64,000 bases of DNA from Rhodanobacteraceae bacterium (GCA_021325475.1 JAJPHA010000090.1:1-64000), one strand, 5' to 3'; counted from the first letter of the stretch, positions 24,023 through 33,893 are shown. Program-made: numbers and translations. Notes: a model not told the origin generated them from the sequence alone.

Positions 24023-26721
24023 TGGCAACCGAGCGAGCCCAGATCCTCATCCGCGCCGTCGACGAGACGCGCGCGGCCTTCGGCTCGATCCAGCGCAACC
24101 TCGGCGGCCTGGCCGACGCCGCACGCCGGGTCAACGGCGTGCTGGCCGGGCTCGGCGTGGCCTTGTCGGCGGCGGGCTTGGCGGCGATGGTCAGGTCGGC
24201 GCTGGAGTCGGCCGATGCGCTGAACAAGCTCTCGCAGCGCGTGGGCATCACGGTGGAGGCTCTGTCCACCCTGGTGCCGGCGGCGGAACTGTCCGGTGTC
24301 TCCGCCCAGACCTTCGAGACCGGGCTCAAGAAGCTCGCCACCACGATGTTCGAGGCGGCCACGGGCTCGGAGGAGTCCGCCCGGCGCCTCAAAGCGCTGG
24401 GCGTGGCGTTCCAGAACCAGGACGGCACGCTGCGCGCGACCGATGCGGTGCTGCTCGATCTGGCCGACCGTTTCCAGGCCATGCCCGACGGGGCGCAGAA
24501 GTCGGCGCTGGCGGTGCAGCTCTTCGGCAAGAGCGGCGCGGAGCTCATCCCCTTCCTGAACCAGGGACGCGAAGGCATCGCGGCATTGACCGGCGAGATG
24601 GAAGCGCTCGGCGTGCAGATCGGCGGCGACACCGCGGCGCAGGCCGAGGTGTTCAACGACTCGCTGGCCAAGCTGCGGCTGGCTGCGACGAGTCTGGCCA
24701 ACCGGGTGATCGAGGCCTTCCTGCCGGCCCTGAACGAGATGGCCGGCGGCATGGTCGAGTCGGCCAAGCAGGGCGGCACGCTGCGCGCGATCCTGGACGG
24801 CGTGGTGCTGGTGCTCAAGACCCTGGCGCTGGGTGCCGCCACGGTCGGCAAGGCCTTCGTCGCACTCGGCGAGGCGATCGGCGCTGGTGTCGCGGCGGCG
24901 GTCGAGGCCCTGCGCGGCAACACCGCCGGGGCCAAGGCCATCATCGCCGAACTCAAGGGCAGCCTCGTGCGGCGTCTGGACGAGTTGGCCGAGTTCCGGG
25001 ACAGCCTGTTCGACCCCAAGCCCATCGAGGTCCAGGCGCCCAAGGTGCAGGCCGACCCGGCGCTGCTGCAACGGCTCACGGCTCCGGGCCAGGCCCGCGA
25101 GGCCGCCAGCGCCCTGGCGGCCCTGCGCAAGGCGCAGATGGACGCCGAGTTCGCCCTGCTCAAAGACGGCCTCGAGCGCCAACAGCGCGCGCTCGATCAA
25201 GCACTGGAAGACCGGCTGCTGTCGGTGCGCGACTACCACGGCCGCAAGACTGCGCTGGAGCAGCGCGAACTCGACGCCGAGATCGCCCGTCGCCGGCTGG
25301 CACTCGCAGCTAGCCAAGCCGTCGCGACCAACCCGCGCGCTGCCGAATCGGACCGCCTGCGAGCCAAAGCGGAGATCGCCAAGCTCGAGGCCGACCTCAT
25401 CGTCCTCAACGACCGCCGCGCCGACATCGAGGTCGCCAACGCCCGCGCCGCCGCCCGGGCCGAGCGGGAACTGGCCGAGGCCCTGGCCCAGGCGCGCGAG
25501 GAACTCGCCCAGCTCACCGGCACCGACACGGCGGAAGACCGGCGCGCCGCGATCGAGCGCAGCGTCCGGGATCTTCGCGCACGCCTGGCGGCCGAGAACG
25601 ACGCCGCGGGCGTGGCGCTGATCGACCGGCTCATCGACGTGAAGGCCGCCCAGGCCAACCTCGCCCGGCTGGAACAGGAGTGGCGGCTCGTCACCGAGCG
25701 GCTGCGCAATGCCCAGGAGGCGATCCAGATCCAGCAGCAGGCCGGGCTGCTCACCGAAGCCCAGGCCCGCGAACGGATCGTCGCCTTGCAGCGCGAGTCC
25801 GCCGATGAGATGCAGCGCCTGCTGCCCGCGATGCAGCAGGCCGCGCAGGCGATCGGGCCGGAGGCGGTGAACCGCGTGGCCGCCTGGCGCAACGAACTGG
25901 AGCGCACGCGGCTGGTCACCGACGAACTCGCGCCGCTGTGGAACCGCATCGGCGAGGGCTTCGGCAACGCCCTGCAGGGCATGGTCACCGGCGCGCAAAG
26001 CTTCCGCGAGGCGCTGTCGAACCTGTTCCGCCAAGTGGCCGACGCCTTCCTGCAGCAGATGGTGATCCAGCCCTTCCAGAAGTGGGTGGCGATGCAGGCG
26101 CGGATGCTGGCGCTCAAGCTCGGCTTCGTGCAGCAGGAGCAGGCGATCGAGCAAGCGGCGGCCGCCCAGTCGGTGGCGCAGAAGTCCGCCGAGACCACCG
26201 CCAAGGTGTCGATGGACGCGGCCCAGGCCGGCGCGGGCGCGGCGGCCTCGCAGGCATCCATCCCCATCGCCGGGCCGGCGCTGGCCATCGCCGCGATGGC
26301 GGCGATGGTGGCCGCCGTCATGGCCTTGCTGGGCGGGATCAAGAAGTTCGCGGCCGGCGGCTTCGTCACGGGTCCCGGCACGGCGACCTCGGATTCGATC
26401 CCGGCACGGCTGTCGGCCGGCGAATACGTGGTGCGTGCGGCGGCGGTCCGGCGTGTCGGCGTGGCCTTCCTCGATGCCCTCAACGGCCTGCACGCCCCGC
26501 CGGTGTGGGACGGGCGGCGTCTGGCCCTGGCCGCCGGGGGCCTCGTGCCCCAGGTCCAGGTGCAGCCGGCCGCACCGCAGGTCAGCCAGGCCGTGCGCAT
26601 CGTCAACGCCATCGACCCGGGCGTCACCCACGACCACCTGCAGACCCCCGCGGGCGAGCGGGTGATCCTCAACATCATCGGGCGCAACGCGCGCGCGGTG
26701 CGCGCGGCGCTCCAGGGATAG
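24022..26721 (+). CDS. Tail tape measure protein
   Basis: An 899-aa protein. The N-terminal part has the tape-measure core (SADALNKLSQRVGITVEALS, LFGKSGAELIPFLNQG). Long coiled-coil stretches run from about residue 330 to 640. A hydrophobic Ala-rich segment near 755–775 is a possible membrane helix, followed by the usual end FAAGGFVTGPGTATSDSIPA and LSAGEYVVRAAAVRRVG. It sets tail length and may help DNA cross the inner membrane. Confidence 0.92.
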   Translation: MATERAQILIRAVDETRAAFGSIQRNLGGLADAARRVNGVLAGLGVALSAAGLAAMVRSALESADALNKLSQRVGITVEALSTLVPAAELSGVSAQTFETGLKKLATTMFEAATGSEESARRLKALGVAFQNQDGTLRATDAVLLDLADRFQAMPDGAQKSALAVQLFGKSGAELIPFLNQGREGIAALTGEMEALGVQIGGDTAAQAEVFNDSLAKLRLAATSLANRVIEAFLPALNEMAGGMVESAKQGGTLRAILDGVVLVLKTLALGAATVGKAFVALGEAIGAGVAAAVEALRGNTAGAKAIIAELKGSLVRRLDELAEFRDSLFDPKPIEVQAPKVQADPALLQRLTAPGQAREAASALAALRKAQMDAEFALLKDGLERQQRALDQALEDRLLSVRDYHGRKTALEQRELDAEIARRRLALAASQAVATNPRAAESDRLRAKAEIAKLEADLIVLNDRRADIEVANARAAARAERELAEALAQAREELAQLTGTDTAEDRRAAIERSVRDLRARLAAENDAAGVALIDRLIDVKAAQANLARLEQEWRLVTERLRNAQEAIQIQQQAGLLTEAQARERIVALQRESADEMQRLLPAMQQAAQAIGPEAVNRVAAWRNELERTRLVTDELAPLWNRIGEGFGNALQGMVTGAQSFREALSNLFRQVADAFLQQMVIQPFQKWVAMQARMLALKLGFVQQEQAIEQAAAAQSVAQKSAETTAKVSMDAAQAGAGAAASQASIPIAGPALAIAAMAAMVAAVMALLGGIKKFAAGGFVTGPGTATSDSIPARLSAGEYVVRAAAVRRVGVAFLDALNGLHAPPVWDGRRLALAAGGLVPQVQVQPAAPQVSQAVRIVNAIDPGVTHDHLQTPAGERVILNIIGRNARAVRAALQG

Positions 26722-26723
26722 CC

Positions 26724-27791
26724 ATGGCCTTGCTCTTCATCGACGGTTTCGATCACTACGACCCACAGGCACTCGACCCCTTCGGCGATCCGTGGCTCGC
26801 GCGCGGCAAGGCGGCGTACCTGTCGCCGCAGGCGCAGCGCATCCAGGGCCGGCGACCCTCGTCCTACGCCTTGCGTCTGCCGGCAGGTGCCGGCGGCGGC
26901 TACGTCAAGAACCTGGAGACCGGGCGCACCAGCCTCATCGTGGGTGCGGCGCTGCGCGTGGCGCCGTTCGAGAACACCGGCGAGGAGCCGGTGCTGCTCG
27001 GCGTGCGCGACACCACCGCGCAGGTGGCGCACCTCGTCAAGATCGGCGAGGACGGGCGCCTGAAGCTCTACCGGCGGATGGGATGGGAGGGCGGCTGGGA
27101 CCAGTTGATCTCGACCTCGGTCATGACGGCGGCCGTGCGGGGGTGGCACTACGTCGAACTGCAGGTCGTGCAGGGCACGAGCAACGGCACGTTGAACGTG
27201 CGCCTCAACGGCGTGCTCGCGATCACCCTGTCGGCGCAGAACACCACCCAGGGCGGCGGGCCGCTGCTCACCGCCTTCGCAGGCAGCGTGCCGGGCCAAC
27301 CCTGCCCGGTCACCGTCGATGTGGACGACCTCTACCTCGCCGACACCTCGGGCACGATCAACAACACCTTCCTCGGCGACGTGCGGGTCGATGCGCTGAA
27401 GCCGCAAGCGTCTGGGGCACTGAACCAATGGACGGTCGAGCCCGCGGGACTGCCCGCTTGGGCTGCGGTGAGCGACGGCGATGAGACGACGGCGCTGCGC
27501 GCGGCCACGGCGGGCCTGCGCCAGACGTTCGACGTCGAGGCGCTGCCCGTGATGACCACCCCGGCGATCCACGGCGTGCAGGTGACCCTGCTCGCGCGCA
27601 AGACGGATGCGGGCAGCGGCCGCGTGCGTGGGCTCGTGGCGAGCGGTGCGCAGACCGCCGTGAGCACCGACATCAATCTGCAAGAGCAACTGGCCTGGCA
27701 CACGGCGCTGTTCGAGCGCAACCCGAACGGCAACGTCCAGTGGACGGAAGGCGCCTTCAACGCCGCCGAGTTCGGGCTGGAGTCGGCATGA
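26724..27791 (+). CDS. Lectin-like tail protein
   Basis: A 355-aa protein starting ATG 26724. The first 200 residues look like a concanavalin-type jelly roll: MALLFIDGFDHYD, WHYVELQVVQGTSNGTLNVR and VDVDDLYLADTSGT, a pattern known from phage tail/fibre proteins. The C-terminal part carries a second beta domain. It probably belongs to the distal tail and may bind carbohydrates. Function is inferred from fold pattern. Confidence 0.65.
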   Translation: MALLFIDGFDHYDPQALDPFGDPWLARGKAAYLSPQAQRIQGRRPSSYALRLPAGAGGGYVKNLETGRTSLIVGAALRVAPFENTGEEPVLLGVRDTTAQVAHLVKIGEDGRLKLYRRMGWEGGWDQLISTSVMTAAVRGWHYVELQVVQGTSNGTLNVRLNGVLAITLSAQNTTQGGGPLLTAFAGSVPGQPCPVTVDVDDLYLADTSGTINNTFLGDVRVDALKPQASGALNQWTVEPAGLPAWAAVSDGDETTALRAATAGLRQTFDVEALPVMTTPAIHGVQVTLLARKTDAGSGRVRGLVASGAQTAVSTDINLQEQLAWHTALFERNPNGNVQWTEGAFNAAEFGLESA

Positions 27792-29347
27792 CGGATCGGG
27801 TCCTGCCTGAGGTGGTGGCCGAGGTCGGTGGCCAACCCACGCCGGGGGTGAGCGTTGTCGAGCAACGGGCCGAGGCAATCTCGCGCGCGGCCTTCGGGGC
27901 GCTGGCCGCCACGGCGCTGGCCGAGACCTCGGCCCAGCCGCTGCCGGCCCCCCATCTCTCGACGCTGTGGGCCGAGACGCTGGCGGAGCACGCGCCGCCG
28001 CTGCACGCACCCGCCTTGCTCGTCGAGGTGTTGCGCCGCGACACCGCCGCGGCGGCGATCGTCGCCACCGCGATGGACGCCTTCGGCGAGACGCCCTGGC
28101 CCGAGGCCCAGCGCGGTGTGTTCGCCTTCCGTCACGACTGGGCCGAGCCCCTGGTCGAGCGCCTGCAATGGGCCACCGGCGTGGTGCGGCTCGCCTCGGG
28201 CAACGAGGCGCGGCAGGGGCTGCGGCGCGTGCCGCGGCGCTTCCTGACCTACCACGTGGGCCACGGGCGCGCGAGCGACGCGCTGGCGGCCGAATGGCTG
28301 GCCGACCATCTGGGCCGGCTCGCGTGGTGGCCGCTGCCGCAGCACGTGGTGAGGCTGACCTCGGCGGCGGACACCGGCGCGCGGCTGCTTCCGGTGACGC
28401 CGGTGGATGAGGCGGACTTTGCGCCGGCCGCAGCCAAGCTGCGCCTGGAGGAGGACGGCCTGCACTGGCCTGCGGATCGTCGCTTCGCGCTGCTGATGGC
28501 CCCGGACGGCTGGCAGGTGCTGGCGCTCGCCGAGGTGGAGCCCGAGCGGCTCTGGCTCACCGAGCCGCTGGCGCGGGCGGTCCCCGCGGGCGCGACCGTC
28601 CTACCCCTGGTCGAGGGCCTCGCGGTGGAGCCGGCCGAGTTCGCGCAGTGGGTGCCCGGTATCGTCGCGGGCAGCGTCACCGCGCAGGTCGCCTTCGCGC
28701 CGCTGCCCGACGAAGGGCTGCTCGACGATCCCTGGCTCGACGGCCTGCCCGTCTGGCCCGACGGCAACTGGCGCGACGACCCTTCCGTCACGGCGCAGGG
28801 CGTGGTCACCCGGCAGGACGTCTCGCCGGCCGACCCCTGGGTCCGCCGTGACGACCCGTGGCCGACGACGAGCTTCCAGCGGCGGTTTCTGGCTGCCGGG
28901 CGTGAAGACATCGCCCGCTGGCGCGCGCGGCTGTACCGCGCCCAGGGGCGGCTCGGTGCCTGTTGGCTGCCCGACGGTCTGGCGCCGGTGCTGCGCGTGA
29001 CGCGTGAGGCTGATGGAGAAGACGGCTTCCTGCGCGTCACAGGTGAGGACCTCTCGGCCTTCTGGCACCGCCCGGCCGGTGCGCTGATCGTGCATCCCGA
29101 CGGCCAGCGCCAGCACGTGCTCACCGCCACCTGCCATCACGACGGCGGCGGCGTGCTGGTGCTGTGCTCCGGGCTCGAAGCCCCCGTCCCGGCCGGCAGC
29201 CGCGTCCTGCGTCTTTCGCGCTGCCGGCTCGACCACGACGCGGTGGAGCTCCACTGGCACACCCCCGAGCTGGTCGAGATGCCCCTGACCCTGCGCCGGC
29301 TGCCCGAGCCGCGCGGCAACGATCTCATCACGTACACCCCGTCCTGA
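27788..29347 (+). CDS. Distal tail structural protein
   Basis: A 519-aa protein overlapping the preceding gene by 4 nt. It has a helical start, then several beta-rich modules each containing similar phrases (YLTEPLARAVPAGATVLPL-like turns and LCSGLEAPVPAGSRVLRLSR). Conserved in the tail-tip block between the lectin-like protein and the DUF2163 protein. No enzyme motif is recognised. Confidence 0.55.
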   Translation: MTDRVLPEVVAEVGGQPTPGVSVVEQRAEAISRAAFGALAATALAETSAQPLPAPHLSTLWAETLAEHAPPLHAPALLVEVLRRDTAAAAIVATAMDAFGETPWPEAQRGVFAFRHDWAEPLVERLQWATGVVRLASGNEARQGLRRVPRRFLTYHVGHGRASDALAAEWLADHLGRLAWWPLPQHVVRLTSAADTGARLLPVTPVDEADFAPAAAKLRLEEDGLHWPADRRFALLMAPDGWQVLALAEVEPERLWLTEPLARAVPAGATVLPLVEGLAVEPAEFAQWVPGIVAGSVTAQVAFAPLPDEGLLDDPWLDGLPVWPDGNWRDDPSVTAQGVVTRQDVSPADPWVRRDDPWPTTSFQRRFLAAGREDIARWRARLYRAQGRLGACWLPDGLAPVLRVTREADGEDGFLRVTGEDLSAFWHRPAGALIVHPDGQRQHVLTATCHHDGGGVLVLCSGLEAPVPAGSRVLRLSRCRLDHDAVELHWHTPELVEMPLTLRRLPEPRGNDLITYTPS

Positions 29348-29349
29348 CC

Positions 29350-30135
29350 ATGAGCGAGAGCCCCCTGTTCGAGGTCGAGCTCTACGCCTTCGAGGGCACG
29401 AGCGGCAGCTTCCGGCTCACCCCGCACGAGTTCGACGTGGAGATCGGCGGCCAGCGCTACGAGCGCTGCCCCCTCGAGCGCAGCGCGCTCGCGCTCGGGG
29501 CCGAGGCGGCCAAGTCGGCGCTGGAGTTGAAGCTGCCACCCGACCACGCGCTCGTGCGGCATCTGCTGCAGGCGACCCTCACCGGCGAGGCGACCGCGGT
29601 GCGGCTACGGATCGCCCGACGTGACGCCTGGGGCGATGCCTGGTGGCTTTCCGGCACGCGCTGGATGGGCCGCGTGCTCGGGGTGGAGGTGGCCGATGAC
29701 TCTGCGCGCATCCGCTGCGAGTCCGCCCAGGTGAGCTTGAAGCGCATTGGTCTCAGGCGGCTCTACAGCCGCGCCTGCTCGCACGTGCTGTATTCGGCCG
29801 CGTGCGGGGCGACGCCGATCTCGGCCACCGCCGAAGTGATCCGCTCCGAAGGCCGCCAGGTGGAACTGGCGAGCCTCCCGCCCGAGGTGGCCGGCATGCT
29901 CGCCGGCGGCTGGTTGCAGACGCCGGCAGGCGCGCGCCACATGATCGTCAGCGAATCATATGCGGGCGTGGAACTGCTCTATCCGGTGGGGCTTGCGCCG
30001 CAGACGCCGGTCGAGCTCGTGGCCGGCTGCGATCACAGCATGCCCACCTGCGCCGCGCGCTTCGACAACCTCGCCAACTACGGCGGCTTCCCCTTCATTC
30101 CGACGAAGAACCCGTTCTCGACGGGCGTCTTCTGA
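29350..30135 (+). CDS. DUF2163-family tail hub protein
   Basis: A 261-aa protein. FRLTPHEFDVEIGGQRYERC at the N-terminus and the Cys-rich end CDHSMPTCAARFDNLANYGG, then FPFIPTKNPF, match the DUF2163/BR0599 family found in tail tips of GTA-like and siphophage particles. The paired cysteines suggest a metal or disulphide site. It would form part of the hub under the tail tube. Confidence 0.8.
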   Translation: MSESPLFEVELYAFEGTSGSFRLTPHEFDVEIGGQRYERCPLERSALALGAEAAKSALELKLPPDHALVRHLLQATLTGEATAVRLRIARRDAWGDAWWLSGTRWMGRVLGVEVADDSARIRCESAQVSLKRIGLRRLYSRACSHVLYSAACGATPISATAEVIRSEGRQVELASLPPEVAGMLAGGWLQTPAGARHMIVSESYAGVELLYPVGLAPQTPVELVAGCDHSMPTCAARFDNLANYGGFPFIPTKNPFSTGVF

Positions 30136-30152
30136 AACCCGCAGGACCTCCC

Positions 30153-30380
30153 ATGTGGTACCTGGTCGTCATCGTCGTGGCGGCGCTGGTCTCCGTCGCC
30201 CTCGCGCCCAAACCGCCCACCCCGAAACCCGCCGAACTCTCCGACCTCGACGCGCCCACGGCCGAGGAGGGCCGACCGATCCCGGTCGTCTTCGGCGCGG
30301 TGCTGCTGCGCGGGGCGAACGTCGTGTGGTACGGGGATCTTTCGGCCGAACCGATCAAGAAGAAGGGCGGCAAGAAATGA
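30153..30380 (+). CDS. Small tail assembly protein with N-terminal membrane segment
   Basis: A 75-aa protein. MWYLVVIVVAALVSVALAP is a single hydrophobic helix. It is followed by a Pro-rich linker and IPVVFGAVLLRGANVVWYGD. Small membrane-anchored proteins of this type precede the J-like gene in related phages. Confidence 0.65.
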   Translation: MWYLVVIVVAALVSVALAPKPPTPKPAELSDLDAPTAEEGRPIPVVFGAVLLRGANVVWYGDLSAEPIKKKGGKK

Positions 30381-30586
30381 GCAAGGACGTGACCGTCACC
30401 ATCGCCCACGTGCGCGCCGCAGGCCTGTGCGTGCACGGCACGCGCACCTGGTTCGCGCGCCAAGGCCTGGACTTCCGTGACTTCCTCGCCCGGGGGCTGC
30501 CCGCCTCCGTGCTGCTGGCCACCGGCGACGCGATGGCCGCACGCGTGGTCGAGGTCGCGCAGGCCTGCCATGAGGAGCCGCGCTGA
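30377..30586 (+). CDS. Small hypothetical tail-block protein
   Basis: A 69-aa protein overlapping both neighbours by 1–4 nt. HVRAAGLCVHGTRTWFARQG then DFRDFLARGLPASVLLATGD; this pattern recurs in the tail-tip operons of similar phages. Role unknown. Confidence 0.6.
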   Translation: MSKDVTVTIAHVRAAGLCVHGTRTWFARQGLDFRDFLARGLPASVLLATGDAMAARVVEVAQACHEEPR

Positions 30587-32859
30587 TGGGCGGCCGCCGC
30601 AAGAAGCAGACCGTCGGCTACCGCTACCGCATCGGCATGCACCTGGTGCTGTGCCAGGGGCCGGTGGATGCGGTGCAGGAGATCCAGGTCGGCGATCGCA
30701 GCGCCTGGGGCGATGCGAGCCGCGCGCCGCTGGCGAGCGGCCATGGGCTGGGGCGGCTCTCGATCCACAAGCCCACGCTCTTCGGCGGCGACGAACGCGA
30801 AGGCGGCGTGGTGGGTGAGGTGGATGTGCTCAGCGGCGATGCGACGCAAGGCCGCAACGACTACCTGATGAGCCGCCTGGGCGCGGCCATCCCGGCGTTT
30901 CGCGGGGTGCTGTCGCTGGTGGCGCGCAAGATCCTGTTCGCCGCGAACAACCCCTACCTCAAGCCTTGGGCGGTGCGGGTGCGGCGCTTCACGGCGGGCT
31001 GGCACGGCGAACCCTGGATGCCCTGGAACGCCGAGGTGCGGACCTGGGATGCCGACACCGGCACCTCTCTCACCGTCGGCATGAACCCGGCCCACATCCT
31101 GGTGCAGTGCCTCACCGACCCGCACTGGGGCATGGGCTATCCGCCATCCACCCTCGGCGCAAGCTTCTGGAACGCGGCCTGGGCGCTCGAAGCCGAAGGC
31201 TTCGGCCTGAACCTGGTCTGGACGCGCCAGCAGCCGATCGAGGCATTCATCGCCCAGGTGCTCGACCACGTCGGCGGCATCCTCTACCTCGACCCCGAAC
31301 GGGGCCGCTTCGAGCTCAAGCTCCTGCGCGACGATTACTGGATCGAGGGCCTGCCGCTCCTGGGCCCCGACGAGATCGTGCGCGTGGAACGCTTCGAGCG
31401 CGCGCAGTGGGGGGAACTGCCCAACGAGATCACCGTGGTCTACACCGACTGGGCGACGGCCAAGGAGTCCACCGTCACGGTGGAGAACCTCGCCGCGATC
31501 CAACTGCAAGGCGGGGTGATCAACCAGCGGCGCGACTATCCGGGCGTGAACTTTGGTCCGCTGGCCGCACGGCTCGCGCTGCGCGACCTGCGCGCACTCG
31601 GCTCGCCCCTGGCGCGCATGAGCTTGACCATCGTCCCCGGCGCCCTGGAGCGTCCGCCCCTGCCGGGAGACGTGTTCCTGCTGCATTGGCCACGCCTTGG
31701 CATCGAGCGCATGGTGGTGCGCGTCACCGGCATCGACACCGGCACGCTGGGCGCCACCGAATGGCGCATCGAGGCCGTGGAGGACGTCTTCGGCATGAAC
31801 GACACGGTGCTGTCTCCCCCGCCGCCACCGGTCGAGGAGCCGCCCCTCGTGCCCATGTCGCCGGCCCTGGTGCTGGCCGTCGAGGTGCCGTACTGGGAAC
31901 TCGCGCGGCGCCTGAGCCGGGCCGATCTCGCCACCCTCACCGACACCGACACCTACGTGGGAGCCCTGGCCTGCGCGGGCGGCACGGGGCAGTTGAACTG
32001 GCAGCTCGCCACCGGGCCCACGGGCGGTGAGCTCGAGGCGGTGGCCCCGGAGGACTACGCGCCTTTGCTCACGCTCGGCCAGGCGCTGCCGGCCACCGAA
32101 GCCGATGCGCTGGCCGTGCCGGTGACGGCGCTGGCCCAGCCCGAGCGCCTGGCGGTCGGCGACTACGCCTACCTGGTCGATGCGCTTGGTGCGATCCGCG
32201 AGGCCGTGGCGATCCTCGCCTTCGATGCCGCCGCGGGCACGGTGGATCTCGCCCGCGGAGTGCTCGACACCACGCCACAGATGCATCCGGTCGGCACCCG
32301 GCTGGTGGGCGTGGGCGAGTGGCTGGCCGCCGAGACCACCGAGCGCGCGCCGGGCGAGTCGGTCTTCGTCGCCGCCATCCCGCGCACGGCCAGCGACGAT
32401 GGCGATGCGGTGCTGGCCGCCAACGGCGCGCCCCTCGTGCTCGCGGGGCGCCAGGCGAGGCCGTACCCACCGGGGCGAGTGCGGCTCAACGGCCAGCGCG
32501 AGCCAGCCGTGGTCGCCGGCGACCTGATCCTGACCTGGGCACACCGCGACCGCACCCTCCAGACCGCCTACCTCGTGCGGCAGGACGAGGGCGACATCGG
32601 CCCCGAGCCGGGCACGACCTACACCGTGCGCATCAGAGACCGCAACGGCACCCTCGTGCGCAGCGAGACCGGCCTCACCGGCCACGCCTGGACCTGGGAC
32701 GTGGCGAGTAGCGCGACGGACGCCGGCGTCGCAGGCGACCGCGTCACCGTCGAGATCGAGGCCGAACGCGACGGGCTCGTGAGTTGGCAGGCGCAGGTGC
32801 GCACCGTCGAGCGCGCGGGCTACGGCCTGCGCTGGGGGCAGTACTGGGGCAGGGTGTGA
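30586..32859 (+). CDS. Central tail-tip protein (J-like)
   Basis: A 757-aa protein. N-terminal third: RIGMHLVLCQGPVDAVQEIQ and IPAFRGVLSLVARKILFAAN, as in hub proteins of the J/TipJ group. Centre: ILVQCLTDPHWGMGYPPSTL. Beta-rich domains fill the last 300 residues, some of fibronectin type (TLVRSETGLTGHAWTWDVAS). It forms the tip and is the likely carrier of receptor contact, together with the following genes. Confidence 0.85.
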   Translation: MGGRRKKQTVGYRYRIGMHLVLCQGPVDAVQEIQVGDRSAWGDASRAPLASGHGLGRLSIHKPTLFGGDEREGGVVGEVDVLSGDATQGRNDYLMSRLGAAIPAFRGVLSLVARKILFAANNPYLKPWAVRVRRFTAGWHGEPWMPWNAEVRTWDADTGTSLTVGMNPAHILVQCLTDPHWGMGYPPSTLGASFWNAAWALEAEGFGLNLVWTRQQPIEAFIAQVLDHVGGILYLDPERGRFELKLLRDDYWIEGLPLLGPDEIVRVERFERAQWGELPNEITVVYTDWATAKESTVTVENLAAIQLQGGVINQRRDYPGVNFGPLAARLALRDLRALGSPLARMSLTIVPGALERPPLPGDVFLLHWPRLGIERMVVRVTGIDTGTLGATEWRIEAVEDVFGMNDTVLSPPPPPVEEPPLVPMSPALVLAVEVPYWELARRLSRADLATLTDTDTYVGALACAGGTGQLNWQLATGPTGGELEAVAPEDYAPLLTLGQALPATEADALAVPVTALAQPERLAVGDYAYLVDALGAIREAVAILAFDAAAGTVDLARGVLDTTPQMHPVGTRLVGVGEWLAAETTERAPGESVFVAAIPRTASDDGDAVLAANGAPLVLAGRQARPYPPGRVRLNGQREPAVVAGDLILTWAHRDRTLQTAYLVRQDEGDIGPEPGTTYTVRIRDRNGTLVRSETGLTGHAWTWDVASSATDAGVAGDRVTVEIEAERDGLVSWQAQVRTVERAGYGLRWGQYWGRV

Positions 32860-33470
32860 TGGAGACCACCCTCGACCTGCACCCGCAGCCGCGCATCGAC
32901 GTGCACTTGCTCACCCTCGACGAGCCCCAACACTGGCGCGAGGAATGTCTGGCGAGCCTCGTCGGCGCGCCGATCCGCCTGCATCTGCTGCCAGGCATCC
33001 CGGGGCGTGTGGGGCAGGCCCGCGCGGCAGGCTTCGCGCGAGGGGCCTTGCCGCTCGTGTCCTTCGTCGATCCCGACGACCGCTATGAGGCTGCGGCCTT
33101 CGCGGCCCTGGCCGATGCGCTCGATGCCTACCCGCAGGCGGTGCTGGCCTACACCGACGAGGCCCTGATCGACGAGCACGGCGACAGCCTCGGCGTGCGG
33201 CGACTGGCCTACAGCGCCTTGCAACACGCCCACTCGGCCAGCCACGTCCACGGCCTGATCGTGATGCGCCGAAGCGCCGTCGAGCCGGTGCTGACACGCA
33301 TCGCCGATCTCGACGCCGGCACCGACTGGCTGCTCACCCGCCTCGTGGCCCGGCAGGGCAGCGTGTTGCACCTGCCCCTCGTCGGCCGCCACTGGCGGCA
33401 GCACCCGAACCAACACCACCGCCGCGCTCTGCCTGACCGGCGGGCGATGACCCACCTTGAGAGGAGTTGA
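32859..33470 (+). CDS. GT-A-like glycosyltransferase-fold protein in the tail block
   Basis: A 203-aa protein. PLVSFVDPDDRYEAAAFAAL has the DxDD metal/nucleotide-sugar motif of GT-A (family 2) enzymes. AYTDEALIDEHGDSLGVRRL and HGLIVMRRSAVEPV follow as in that fold. It sits between the tip protein and a DUF2793 protein. It could glycosylate a virion protein or alter the host surface; being shorter than full enzymes, it may also be a binding domain only. Confidence 0.65.
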   Translation: METTLDLHPQPRIDVHLLTLDEPQHWREECLASLVGAPIRLHLLPGIPGRVGQARAAGFARGALPLVSFVDPDDRYEAAAFAALADALDAYPQAVLAYTDEALIDEHGDSLGVRRLAYSALQHAHSASHVHGLIVMRRSAVEPVLTRIADLDAGTDWLLTRLVARQGSVLHLPLVGRHWRQHPNQHHRRALPDRRAMTHLERS

Positions 33471-33474
33471 ACCC

Positions 33475-33825
33475 ATGCCACAGACCGATCCGAACCTGGG
33501 CCTCGTCTACGGCTGGACGCTGGGCGAATCCGGCTGGCACACCGGGATGGACGCGAACCTGAAGCGCCTGGGCGCCATCGTGGGCCTGTCGGTGACGAGC
33601 CGCACCACGACCACGCCGCCCGCTAGTCCCACCGAGGGCGATCGCTACATCGTGTCGGCCGGTGCCACCGGCGCCTGGGCCGGCAGGACCGACCAGATTG
33701 CAGTGTGGGTCAATGGTGCCTGGGAGTACCACGCCCCGAAGGTCGGCTGGCTGGCCTTTATTGCCGCCGAGGACAGGCTCGCCGTCTACAAGGCCGTCGG
33801 CTGGAGCGCCGGCATTTCCGTCTGA
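33475..33825 (+). CDS. DUF2793-type virion protein
   Basis: A 116-aa protein starting after GAGAGGAGTTGAACCC. PPASPTEGDRYIVSAGATGA and WVNGAWEYHAPKVGWLAFIA match DUF2793, a small beta domain at the end of tail/fibre operons. Probably a minor tail or fibre-tip component. Confidence 0.75.
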   Translation: MPQTDPNLGLVYGWTLGESGWHTGMDANLKRLGAIVGLSVTSRTTTTPPASPTEGDRYIVSAGATGAWAGRTDQIAVWVNGAWEYHAPKVGWLAFIAAEDRLAVYKAVGWSAGISV

Positions 33826-33850
33826 ACCCTTACCCCGATCCGTCATCCCC

Positions 33851-33882
33851 GAACCCGCCCGCGTGGCGGGTTCGTCGTTTTT
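33851..33882 (+). terminator. Hairpin before lysis genes
   Basis: GAACCCGCC (33851–33859) pairs with GGCGGGTTC (33865–33873), then GTCGTTTTT. The 3' part is nearly identical to the hairpin before the capsid gene. Likely separates tail and lysis transcripts. Confidence 0.65.
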
Positions 33883-33893
33883 GGAGACCGCCC

